Source: an uncultured Lachnospiraceae bacterium
Lineage (GTDB): Bacteria; Bacillota; Clostridia; Lachnospirales; Lachnospiraceae
DNA length: 40,356 bases
Assembly (NCBI GenBank): GCA_947589125.1
Contig: CANPZZ010000008.1
Coordinates: 1-40,356, forward strand
Direction: 5' to 3'
In this document: one piece after another, positions 19,178-27,135 of the stretch
How positions within the stretch are numbered: position 1 is the first letter of the stretch
How the letters are laid out: every line of letters starts with the position of its first letter
The notes under the pieces: generated by a model
Database searches by the model: none
Told to the model about the DNA's origin: nothing
What the model saw: only the letters and a program-made list of their open reading frames with translations
Translations under genes and position numbers: made by a program

Positions 19178-19199
19178 AAAGTCATTATTGACTTTTTAA
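19174..19199 (+). terminator. Palindromic hairpin after NlpC/P60 gene, terminator-like in both directions
   Basis: TTAAAAAGTCA-TTAT-TGACTTTTTAA, perfect 11-bp inverted repeat. Confidence 0.75.
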
Positions 19200-19216
19200 A
19201 CGGTATATAGTAGAAT
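19188..19216 (+). promoter_or_regulatory. Putative sigma-A promoter for ttcA, TTGACT-N17-TAGAAT
   Basis: -35 at 19188-19193 inside the terminator 3' arm, -10 at 19211-19216. Confidence 0.65.
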
Positions 19217-19228
19217 AGGACTATCGAA

Positions 19229-19266
19229 GCAACTATTCGCGAAAGTCTAGTTTAACGAATAGTTGC
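19229..19266 (+). promoter_or_regulatory. Perfect 11-bp inverted repeat in ttcA leader
   Basis: GCAACTATTCG (19229-19239), 16-nt loop, CGAATAGTTGC (19256-19266). Confidence 0.8.
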
Positions 19267-19283
19267 TAGTGTAGGGGGCTGAT

Positions 19284-20021
19284 ATGAAGCTGCAGCGACT
19301 ATATAGTTTAACGCGTCAGGCAATCGATGATTACCAGTTGATTCAGGATGGTGATCGTATCGCTGTCGGAATCTCCGGCGGCAAGGACAGCCTGACGCTT
19401 CTTTATGCGCTGCATGGTCTGCAGAGGTTTTATCCGAAAAAATTCGAACTGCAGGCAATTACCGTAGATCTCGGTTATGAAGGGTTCGATCTTACCCCTG
19501 TAAAAACGCTCTGTGAGCGATTTCTGGTTCCGTACACGATAGTTTCTACAGATATCGGAAAAATATTGTTTCAGGAACGCAGGGAAACCAATCCCTGTTC
19601 TCTGTGTGCGAAGCTTCGGAAAGGCGCTCTTAATAAGGCGGCTGTTGACCTTGGCTGTAATAAAGTCGCGTATGCGCATCACAAAGACGACGTGATCGAA
19701 ACCATATTATTGTCGCTGATGTATGAAGGACGTTTCTACGCGTTTCCCCCTGAGACTTATCTGGACCGTTCCGGCCTGACAGTTATCCGGCCGATGATCT
19801 ATGTAAATGAAGCCGATGTGATCGGTTTTAAAAACAAATATAAACTTCCGGTATGTAAAAATCCATGTCCTGTGGATGGCTACACAAAACGCGAATATGT
19901 TAAAAAATTAACAAATAAATTAGTAATAGATAATCCCCAATTTAAGGATAATCTTTTCCATGCGATCACTTCCAGTTCTGTTCCCGGATGGTCGGCCGGA
20001 AAATATACGGAGGAAAATTAA
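19284..20021 (+). CDS. ttcA: tRNA 2-thiocytidine biosynthesis TtcA-like protein
   Basis: PP-loop SGGKDSLTLL, CSLCAKLRKGALN, AHHKDDVIETILLSLMYEGR. Confidence 0.9.
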   Translation: MKLQRLYSLTRQAIDDYQLIQDGDRIAVGISGGKDSLTLLYALHGLQRFYPKKFELQAITVDLGYEGFDLTPVKTLCERFLVPYTIVSTDIGKILFQERRETNPCSLCAKLRKGALNKAAVDLGCNKVAYAHHKDDVIETILLSLMYEGRFYAFPPETYLDRSGLTVIRPMIYVNEADVIGFKNKYKLPVCKNPCPVDGYTKREYVKKLTNKLVIDNPQFKDNLFHAITSSSVPGWSAGKYTEEN

Positions 20022-20024
20022 ATT

Positions 20025-21170
20025 ATGGCCGGTAATATCCCATATTATGAACAAAAAGACCGAGAAAACACGCTTCGTCTGCGCGAAATGATCAAGGAAC
20101 TGCCGCCCTTCTGCGTCGATTTCTTCCGCGGGATCGAGCCGCAGACGTCATCCAGGACCAGAATCGCCTATGCTTACGATATGAAGGTTTTCTTCGAATT
20201 CCTGAAAAAAGAAAACCCTATGCTCAGTTCCCTGGATATCCGTGATATTACGCTGGAGCATCTTGATCAGATCCGTGCAGGCGATCTGGAAGAATACATG
20301 GAATATCTGAAATACCGCTATGACGATAAGAATGCGGAAGTCGTCGTCAACAAAGAACGCGGCATAATGCGGAAAATCTCCTCTTTGAAAAGCTTCTACA
20401 ACTACTTCTACCGCCAGGAACGGCTGAAGAACAATCCGGCAGCTCTGATAAAGCTGCCCAAGCTGCATGAAAAAGAGATCATCCGACTGGATATCGACGA
20501 AGTGGCCATGCTGCTCGACACCGTGGAAAACGGTGATTCCCTGACAAAGAAGCAGCGGGAATTTCACGAAAAAACACAGGTAAGGGATCTGGCGCTCATG
20601 ACGCTTCTTCTGGGAACCGGGATCCGTGTATCAGAATGCGTTGGTCTGGATATCAGCGATGTGGACTTCAAAAACAGCGGGATCCGAATCCACCGCAAAG
20701 GCGGCAAGGAAGTTACGGTCTATTTCGGCGATGAAGTTGAAGAAGCTCTGCTTGAATATCTGGAACAGCGCAGGCATATCGTTCCGGCCGAGGGGCACGA
20801 AAACGCACTCTTCCTCTCTCTGCAGATGAAACGGATGTCCGTGCGCAGTGTAGAAAATCTGGTAAAGAAATATGCCAGGATCGTCACACCGCTCAAAAAG
20901 ATCACTCCGCATAAGCTTCGCAGCACCTACGGTACAACTCTGTATCAGGAAACAGGCGATATCTATCTGGTTGCGGATGTTCTCGGCCATACCGATGTTA
21001 ATACGACCAAGAAGCACTATGCGGCTCTGGATAATGAACGCAGACGCAGCGCACGCGACAAAGTCCGTCTCCGCGAAGAATCTCCTGCCCTGCCATCCGC
21101 CGTGGCCGCCGTTATACAGGCAGGGCCGGCAGATAACGCGGCCATGGATGACTCAGGCAGCGATGACTAA
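20025..21170 (+). CDS. Tyrosine recombinase (XerC/XerS-like)
   Basis: Catalytic R...K...H-x-x-R...H...Y: GTGIRVSE, RKGGKE, TPHKLRSTYGT, LGHTDVNTTKKHYA. Confidence 0.93.
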   Translation: MAGNIPYYEQKDRENTLRLREMIKELPPFCVDFFRGIEPQTSSRTRIAYAYDMKVFFEFLKKENPMLSSLDIRDITLEHLDQIRAGDLEEYMEYLKYRYDDKNAEVVVNKERGIMRKISSLKSFYNYFYRQERLKNNPAALIKLPKLHEKEIIRLDIDEVAMLLDTVENGDSLTKKQREFHEKTQVRDLALMTLLLGTGIRVSECVGLDISDVDFKNSGIRIHRKGGKEVTVYFGDEVEEALLEYLEQRRHIVPAEGHENALFLSLQMKRMSVRSVENLVKKYARIVTPLKKITPHKLRSTYGTTLYQETGDIYLVADVLGHTDVNTTKKHYAALDNERRRSARDKVRLREESPALPSAVAAVIQAGPADNAAMDDSGSDD

Positions 21171-21237
21171 ACAAATTGCCGATTACATTACCGATTATCG
21201 TTCAATCACTTGATATAATATTCTTTCGATATTATAT

Positions 21238-21537
21238 TCATTCATCTGCGCCGTACATTATGGTCAGATAACATCCCTCGTGAATCGTATCGCCATTCAG
21301 ACGATTCATCTTCTTAAGCAGCTTGATATACTCCTGGGTCGATAATCCCAGTTCCGGAGCATACTTATGGGCAATGCTCCATAAAGAATCTCCGTCGTTA
21401 ATCTCGATACTGGTATAATAAACGGCCTTACCGGTTTGTGCCGGCTCCTTCGCCATCGTATTCATCAGAGTGCTTCCGCAGAAGCCAAAACCAAGCATAA
21501 CGATTGCCGCGGCTGCAAGAAAACTCCTTCTCATCAT
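21238..21537 (-). CDS. LysM-domain membrane protein, YneA-like cell-division suppressor
   Basis: N-terminal TM, LysM (INDGDSLWSIAHKYAPE), divergent from lexA with SOS boxes between. Confidence 0.8.
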   Translation of the reverse strand: MMRRSFLAAAAIVMLGFGFCGSTLMNTMAKEPAQTGKAVYYTSIEINDGDSLWSIAHKYAPELGLSTQEYIKLLKKMNRLNGDTIHEGCYLTIMYGADE

Positions 21538-21552
21538 ATCGCGCCTCCATGC

Positions 21553-21673
21553 CGAACGTATGTTGCGAACAAATGTTCTGTATGTTCTTATTATACCATC
21601 GAACAGATGTTTGTCAAGATATTTTTTGATTTTTTTCGAACAAAAGTTTGCATTTTAGCCGAACATATGGTAA
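21553..21673. promoter_or_regulatory. Cluster of LexA (SOS) boxes between yneA-like gene and lexA
   Basis: CGAACAAATGTTCT (21566-21579), CGAACAGATGTTTG (21600-21613), CGAACAAAAGTTTG (21637-21650), weaker CGAACGTATGTTGC (21553-21566) and CGAACATATGGTAA (21660-21673). Confidence 0.9.
21590..21617 (-). promoter_or_regulatory. Consensus sigma-A promoter TTGACA-N16-TATAAT for yneA-like gene
   Basis: -35 complement at 21612-21617, -10 complement at 21590-21595, embedded among SOS boxes. Confidence 0.8.
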
Positions 21674-21717
21674 GATAATAGCAGAAACAGAATATGTGTT
21701 CTGATTGGAGGTAAATT

Positions 21718-22332
21718 ATGGCACAGGGGAAGATCAGTGCGAAACAGCAGGAGATACTGGAATATATTAAAGAGACGATTCTGAAGAAAGGATACCCGCC
21801 CGCGGTCCGTGAGATCTGCGAAGCGGTTCATTTAAAGTCCACTTCTTCTGTCCATTCCCATCTTGAAACCCTGGAGAAGAACGGCTATATCCGCAGAGAT
21901 CCGACAAAGCCCAGAACGATCGAGATCATCGACGACTGTTTTAATCTGACCCGCAGAGAGGTCGTTAATGTTCCGCTTGTCGGTACAATCGCAGCCGGCC
22001 AGCCAATCCTGGCTGAGCAGAATATTGAGAATTATTTTCCGATTCCTGTAGAATTTTTACCGAACCAGGAGACATTTATGCTTCGCGTGAAAGGCGACAG
22101 CATGATCAATGTCGGCATCTTTGACGGCGACCAGATCATTGTCAAGAGCCAGCCTTCCGCCCGCAACGGAGAGATCGTCGCCGCTCTTGTTGATGATTCC
22201 GCGACGGTGAAGCGTTTTTATAAGGAGAACGGCCACTACCGTCTCCAGCCCGAGAATGACAATATGGACCCGATCATCGTAGATCATGTCGATATTCTCG
22301 GCGTCGTGATCGGCCTGATTCGTATGATGTAA
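21718..22332 (+). CDS. lexA: LexA repressor
   Basis: wHTH, AG cleavage site GTIAAGQPILAEQN, Ser-Lys dyad GDSMINVG ... ATVKRF. Confidence 0.97.
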   Translation: MAQGKISAKQQEILEYIKETILKKGYPPAVREICEAVHLKSTSSVHSHLETLEKNGYIRRDPTKPRTIEIIDDCFNLTRREVVNVPLVGTIAAGQPILAEQNIENYFPIPVEFLPNQETFMLRVKGDSMINVGIFDGDQIIVKSQPSARNGEIVAALVDDSATVKRFYKENGHYRLQPENDNMDPIIVDHVDILGVVIGLIRMM

Positions 22333-22387
22333 GTTATAAAGACATAATATGAACCGTGTCATTGTTACCGCTTGTGCTTTGTAATAT

Positions 22388-22434
22388 AATATCCGCCCGA
22401 GCAGGGATTATCTCCCCCCGCCCAGACGGATATT
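22388..22434. terminator. Possible bidirectional terminator between convergent lexA and rsfS
   Basis: AATATCCG ... CGGATATT inverted repeat with long loop; convergent gene ends. Confidence 0.4.
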
Positions 22435-22445
22435 TTCATTACATC

Positions 22446-22485
22446 GAATCTCTCTGTGAATATTTCATTGAATCTCTCTGTGAAT
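22446..22485. repeat. Direct repeat, two copies of GAATCTCTCTGTGAAT with 24-nt period
   Basis: 22446-22461 and 22470-22485 identical. Confidence 0.85.
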
Positions 22486-22501
22486 GCGTCACAGACGGTT
22501 A

Positions 22502-22918
22502 TTACACATCCTCTTCCACCAGTTTCCCGTCTCTCCAGATCCTCTCAAGATCATAGAACAGCCGGTCCTCCCTGCAGAACGCGTGAACGATCATATCGCC
22601 ATAGTCCATCAGGATCCAGTTGGCCGTGCCGTAGCCTTCGATCTGACGGCACGCATACCCTGCTTTGCCGAGGACTTCCTCTACGTTATCCACCATTGCC
22701 TGAACCTGATTGGGATTGGACCCGTCGGCAATGATAAAATAATCTGCGAGTACAGAAACCTTGCTGATATCGATGATCTTGATGTTCTGCCCCTTCTTGT
22801 CTTCCAGCGCTTCTTTCGCCAGGCGTACCATCTCGGGCGCATCGGCCAGATTCTCTGTCGCGTTCCGGTCCTGAGGCATTTTCTCTCCGGCCGGTTCTTT
22901 CTTTTTCACTTCACCCAT
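22502..22918 (-). CDS. rsfS: Ribosome silencing factor RsfS
   Basis: DISKVSVLADYFIIADGSNPNQVQAM..., GYGTANWILMDYGDMIVHAF; start at 22918 after AAGGAG. Confidence 0.95.
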   Translation of the reverse strand: MGEVKKKEPAGEKMPQDRNATENLADAPEMVRLAKEALEDKKGQNIKIIDISKVSVLADYFIIADGSNPNQVQAMVDNVEEVLGKAGYACRQIEGYGTANWILMDYGDMIVHAFCREDRLFYDLERIWRDGKLVEEDV

Positions 22919-22965
22919 GCGTATTCTCCTTTTTGTGAAATTATCCGCCGCAGGCACGGCGTGTT

Positions 22966-23562
22966 TTAAGGACGTTCTTTACGGTGTGTTTGCCGCTCTT
23001 CACACAGATACCGGTATGTCCTTTCGGTCATCGGATCAATGGACATACCGCGTTTATTCAGATAAGTAAGCGTGCCTTCCACGATCTGAAACAGGGCTTC
23101 GTCAATATCTTCGAATGCCAGCCGGCGCATCGCGGGCAGATTATCCGCCTTATCGCGCCGTACTTCGATATAATCCGCGATATAAAGGATCTTGTCCAAA
23201 AGCCCCATGTTCGGTTTCCCCGTGGTATGGCACGCGATGGCGCTCAGTATCTCTTCGTCCTTGATCCCATAACGTTCTTTCGCCATCCATGCGCCCAGCT
23301 TGGCGTGAAGGACAGCCGGAGCCGCCTTCTCCTCGTCCGTCAGCGGTATTCCGTGCTTGCTGCAGCGGCTGACGTAGCTGTCTTCCGGATAACATTTGGC
23401 ACAGTCATGCAGAAGTCCTGCGATCTCGGCCTTCTCCAGCGGATAGCCATACCGCATGGCCAGACAGACGCAGGTATAGGACACACTCAATGTATGCTCA
23501 TACCGGGATTCGCTCAGCTTCTTCTTCAGCTTTTTTCTCGCATATTGAATGAATTCATTCAT
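22966..23562 (-). CDS. yqeK: HD-domain hydrolase YqeK (bis(5'-nucleosyl)-tetraphosphatase family)
   Basis: HTLSVSYTCVCLAMRYG, GLLHDCAK, HAKLGAWMA HD motifs; overlaps nadD end. Confidence 0.93.
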   Translation of the reverse strand: MNEFIQYARKKLKKKLSESRYEHTLSVSYTCVCLAMRYGYPLEKAEIAGLLHDCAKCYPEDSYVSRCSKHGIPLTDEEKAAPAVLHAKLGAWMAKERYGIKDEEILSAIACHTTGKPNMGLLDKILYIADYIEVRRDKADNLPAMRRLAFEDIDEALFQIVEGTLTYLNKRGMSIDPMTERTYRYLCEERQTHRKERP

Positions 23563-24175
23563 GGCGTTTCTCCCTGTACAGACGATGTTCTTCAATATAA
23601 TCCGCTACGGATTCCGGTACCCACTGCCGGATGTCAAGGCCGTCTTCCACGGCTTTCCGAATCTCATGGGAGGAAATATCCACCTCCGGGCAGTGAAGCT
23701 TTCCAATCCTGGCGCCGAAACGTTCCTCAAGGTATGCGATCTGACCGTCCAGAGAGCGGTGAAACTCCTCGTATTCACGGGAAGCCGCCAGGATCTCAGC
23801 CCTCGCGAGGACCTCTTCCGGATGGTACCAGTTCTCGATCTCATACAGGGAATCCGCTCCGATGATAAAATAAAACATATCCGCGGGGAATTCTTCCGCA
23901 AGCAGCTTAAGCGTCATAGCGGTATAGGTCGTCCCCGTCCGGGACGTCTCAAACTCCGAGAGAACCAGACCCGACTCGCCCTCCAATGCCAGGGAAACCA
24001 TGGCACAGCGGACCTTTGCCGGGGATATCTCGTGGTCCTTCTTGTGCGGCGGCTGTCCGGAAGGCATGTACCAGACCTGATCAAGACAGTATTCTTTATA
24101 GGCCTGTCTGCCCAGCATCAGATGTCCGTTATGGATCGGGTCGAACGTGCCGCCCATAATTCCGATTCTGGCCAT
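23555..24175 (-). CDS. nadD: Nicotinate-nucleotide adenylyltransferase
   Basis: GIMGGTFDPIHNGHL, SSHEIRKAVEDG. Confidence 0.96.
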   Translation of the reverse strand: MARIGIMGGTFDPIHNGHLMLGRQAYKEYCLDQVWYMPSGQPPHKKDHEISPAKVRCAMVSLALEGESGLVLSEFETSRTGTTYTAMTLKLLAEEFPADMFYFIIGADSLYEIENWYHPEEVLARAEILAASREYEEFHRSLDGQIAYLEERFGARIGKLHCPEVDISSHEIRKAVEDGLDIRQWVPESVADYIEEHRLYREKRHE

Positions 24176-24207
24176 ATCCGGAGACTCCTTATCATTTATC
24201 GTAAATA

Positions 24208-24504
24208 TTACCGCGGAAGTACGATCTTCCTTTTAAATTCGTCTTTCGCCGGTTTGTAGAGCACGATTTTATTCCCGATCACCTGCACTACCTCTGAACG
24301 CGTGCGCTCCGCGATCGTCGCGGCGATCTCCCTGCCGTCGTCCAGGCAGTTCTTTAACACGTTCAGCTTCACAAGTTCCCGCGCTTCCAGCGCCTCCGCT
24401 ACCGCCCTGGTAAGTTCCGGCGTCACGCTGGATTTGCCCACCTGGAAAATGGGCTCGATATTCATCGCAAGGCCCTTTAAATAGGACCGCTGTTTTGAAG
24501 TCAT
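24208..24504 (-). CDS. yhbY: YhbY family ribosome assembly RNA-binding protein
   Basis: CRM domain LKGLAMNIEPIFQVGKSSVT, VQVIGNKIVLYK. Confidence 0.94.
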   Translation of the reverse strand: MTSKQRSYLKGLAMNIEPIFQVGKSSVTPELTRAVAEALEARELVKLNVLKNCLDDGREIAATIAERTRSEVVQVIGNKIVLYKPAKDEFKRKIVLPR

Positions 24505-24575
24505 AAAAAATTCTCCTCCGCCTCTTACGCGAGGCTGCCCCGGCCACGCAAAACCTGTCCGCAGCCGTCTTACTG

Positions 24576-25880
24576 TTACTTATAGTAGTCAAACGCGAAT
24601 CCGTACATCCGCACTGTGTCTCCGTCCTGGATACCGGCGTCCTCCAGATCCTTCAGAATACCGGTATCCTTAAGGAAATTCTGGAAGAACAGAAAGCCTT
24701 TCTCCGATTCCAGATTCGTATATCCCAGCATCTTCTCGATCCGCGGTCCCTCGACCACAAAAGCGCCGTCTTCATCACGTTCAATCGTATAAGGCAGGTT
24801 CGAACCGGCGCGGAGTACATTCACGTCAAATTCCTTCGCAAAGACCGTCGGCGTCCGGTCGACTGTCTGAAGGAGCTGGTATACCGCGTATAAAAGCTCT
24901 TTCACACCCTCTCCGCTTACCGCCGAGATCGGAAAGACCTGTATCCCCTCCGGCTCAAACGCCGCTTTCAGACGGCCCAGCGGATCCGTATCGTTGCCCT
25001 GGGCGTCCAGCGTTCCGTACATGGCGTCGATCTTATTGGCGGCGATGATCTGTGGCCTCTTAAGAAGCTCCGGATCGTATTTCTCCAGCTCGCCGTTTAT
25101 CACGCGGATATCCTCCACCGGATCGCGCCCTTCCGTGGACGCGGCGTCCACCACATGCAGAAGCACCTTCGTCCGTTCGATATGCTGCAGAAAATCGTGT
25201 CCGAGGCCCACGCCCTCCGACGCGCCCTCGATCAGTCCGGGGATATCCGCCATGACAAATCCGGCCCCGTCGTCCAGATCGACCACACCGAGATGGGGAT
25301 CCAGCGTCGTAAAATGATAATTGGCGATCTTCGGTCTGGCATTGCTGACACGGGAGATCAATGTGGATTTGCCTACGTTCGGGAACCCGATCAGCCCCAC
25401 GTCGGCGATCACCTTAAGTTCCAACTGGACCCAGAGCTCCTGGCCCGGCTGGCCCGGCTGCGCGTACTGGGGCGCCTGCATCGTGGCGGTGGCATAGTTC
25501 ATATTCCCCTGACCGCCTTTTCCGCCCTTTAAGACCACTTCCCTGCGGTTTTCACCGGACATATCGGTAATTACCTTGCCTGACTCGAAATCCTTGATTA
25601 CGGTGCCCTCAGGGACTTTGATGATCAGATCCTCGCCGTTCTTGCCGCTGCAGCGGCGCTTGCCGCCCGGTTCTCCGTTCCCGGCGGCGTACTTGCGCTT
25701 ATATCGGAAATCGGTCAGCGTGTTCAGGCCATCATCCACCACAAAGATCACGTCGCCGCCCCGGCCGCCGTTGCCGCCGTCCGGACCGCCGGCCGGCACG
25801 TAAAGCTCCCTTCGGAAGCTCACATGGCCGTCGCCGCCATTGCCGGATTTAATAAATATTTTTGCACGGTCTGCAAACAT
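24576..25880 (-). CDS. obgE: GTPase ObgE/CgtA
   Basis: Obg glycine-rich domain, GFPNVGKST, ADIPGLIEGA, NKID; canonical start MFADRAKIFIKSGNGGDG at 25880. Confidence 0.97.
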   Translation of the reverse strand: MFADRAKIFIKSGNGGDGHVSFRRELYVPAGGPDGGNGGRGGDVIFVVDDGLNTLTDFRYKRKYAAGNGEPGGKRRCSGKNGEDLIIKVPEGTVIKDFESGKVITDMSGENRREVVLKGGKGGQGNMNYATATMQAPQYAQPGQPGQELWVQLELKVIADVGLIGFPNVGKSTLISRVSNARPKIANYHFTTLDPHLGVVDLDDGAGFVMADIPGLIEGASEGVGLGHDFLQHIERTKVLLHVVDAASTEGRDPVEDIRVINGELEKYDPELLKRPQIIAANKIDAMYGTLDAQGNDTDPLGRLKAAFEPEGIQVFPISAVSGEGVKELLYAVYQLLQTVDRTPTVFAKEFDVNVLRAGSNLPYTIERDEDGAFVVEGPRIEKMLGYTNLESEKGFLFFQNFLKDTGILKDLEDAGIQDGDTVRMYGFAFDYYK

Positions 25881-25922
25881 AGATACCTCTTCCTGCTGAA
25901 ATAAATCCTGCCATTCAGACAA

Positions 25923-25954
25923 GAAGGCTTCATACCAGTCAGTATGAAGCCTTC
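25923..25954 (-). other. Perfect 13-bp hairpin in rpmA-obgE intergenic region
   Basis: GAAGGCTTCATAC-CAGTCA-GTATGAAGCCTTC; no long T run after it on the minus strand. Confidence 0.75.
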
Positions 25955-25966
25955 GGACAAATCACA

Positions 25967-26260
25967 TTACTCAGCTGCTTCCACTCTCGGATACACAGAA
26001 ACCTGCTTCTTGTCTCTGCCCTTCCTCTCGAAGCGGACGATTCCGTCTACCTTGGCGAACAGGGTGTCGTCTCCGCCGCGGCCAACGTTGTTGCCGGGAT
26101 GGATCTTGGTTCCGCGCTGCCGGTAGAGAACGTTGCCAGCCAGAACGAACTGTCCGTCAGCTCTCTTGGCGCCGAGACGCTTGGACTCGGAGTCACGGCC
26201 GTTCTTCGTAGAACCAACGCCCTTCTTGTGAGCGAATAACTGAAGGTTCATCTGAAACAT
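25967..26260 (-). CDS. rpmA: 50S ribosomal protein L27 with N-terminal propeptide
   Basis: [27 protein letters not shown]... Confidence 0.97.
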   Translation of the reverse strand: MFQMNLQLFAHKKGVGSTKNGRDSESKRLGAKRADGQFVLAGNVLYRQRGTKIHPGNNVGRGGDDTLFAKVDGIVRFERKGRDKKQVSVYPRVEAAE

Positions 26261-26263
26261 GAA

Positions 26264-26602
26264 TTACACCTCCTCAAATCGAATGTTGATATATGGTTCC
26301 CCGTACGCTTCCTCGATGTTCATAAGCCCGAACACCAGGGAATTCATAAGGAGACTTGATTCGGAACTGATGACATCCGTAAACTGGAAATCAAACATCC
26401 CCTCGTCTTCATCCTCGTCCGCCGTAAAACGGTCGTCGGTAAAATGCTCTACCGAGTTGGCCATATTAAGCGTCATCGCGGATACCGCTGCGCACACGGC
26501 TTCCTGCCCTTCCTGCGGATCATCCGCAAGTCCGGCGTGGCCGGTCAGATGAATGCCTCTGTAATTGTGTTCCGAATCAACCAGTACTGTCACATGAATC
26601 AT
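26264..26602 (-). CDS. prp: Ribosomal-processing cysteine protease Prp (YsxB)
   Basis: GHAGLADDPQEGQEAVCAAVSAM His/Cys motif, between rplU and rpmA. Confidence 0.95.
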   Translation of the reverse strand: MIHVTVLVDSEHNYRGIHLTGHAGLADDPQEGQEAVCAAVSAMTLNMANSVEHFTDDRFTADEDEDEGMFDFQFTDVISSESSLLMNSLVFGLMNIEEAYGEPYINIRFEEV

Positions 26603-26654
26603 ACGATCACTGCGCGTTTTCCGCGCTCATGCACCGGCCTGCGCCGGCAAACGA

Positions 26655-26963
26655 TTAAGCGTTGATCTTGTCGATCTTAACCTGGGTGAACAGCTGTCTG
26701 TGACCGTTCTTCTTGTGATATCCGGTCTTTCTCTTGTACTTGTAGACGATCACTTTCTTCGCTTTCCCCTGCTTCTCAACAGTCGCGGAAACGCTGGCTC
26801 CCTCGACAGTCGGGCATCCGACCTTGAGTTCTCCGTCACTCACCGCAAGCACCTGGTCAAAGGTCACGGTTTCGCCAGCTTCTGCTTCAAGCTTCTCAAT
26901 CCTAATGACATCGCCCTCGGATACCTTATACTGCTTACCGCCGGTAGCAATAATAGCGTACAT
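26655..26963 (-). CDS. rplU: 50S ribosomal protein L21
   Basis: [25 protein letters not shown]..., [14 protein letters not shown]. Confidence 0.97.
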   Translation of the reverse strand: MYAIIATGGKQYKVSEGDVIRIEKLEAEAGETVTFDQVLAVSDGELKVGCPTVEGASVSATVEKQGKAKKVIVYKYKRKTGYHKKNGHRQLFTQVKIDKINA

Positions 26964-26969
26964 ATATGG

Positions 26970-27070
26970 CACCTCCTCTTTATCATTACTCGCCAACTAC
27001 GGTGTCCCCGCAGCCTGTCCGCAAAGCGGAACCGGCCCGGAATCTTACAGAACCTCATTGTGCGGCACAC
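26970..27070 (-). promoter_or_regulatory. Probable L21 ribosomal protein leader
   Basis: About 100-nt structured 5'UTR before rplU downstream of a strong promoter; L21 leaders are known upstream of rplU in Firmicutes; covariance match not tested. Confidence 0.45.
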
Positions 27071-27076
27071 TAACAA

Positions 27077-27105
27077 ATCATACCATCCTGTATATGAAAA
27101 GTCAA
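27077..27105 (-). promoter_or_regulatory. Sigma-A promoter TTGACT-N17-TATGAT for rplU operon
   Basis: -35 complement at 27100-27105, -10 complement at 27077-27082. Confidence 0.8.
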
Positions 27106-27135
27106 CAGTTTTTTCATGAAATTCCTTAACCGAAA

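Noticed and set aside
22446-22485. Direct repeat as a possible CRISPR
   Set aside because: Only two 16-nt copies with an 8-nt gap and no cas genes in the window.
22456-22969. Plus-strand ORFs over rsfS
   Set aside because: Antisense to rsfS; initiation falls in the direct repeat and no domain is recognisable.
23549-24259. 236-aa plus-strand ORF over nadD
   Set aside because: Antisense to a clear nadD gene.
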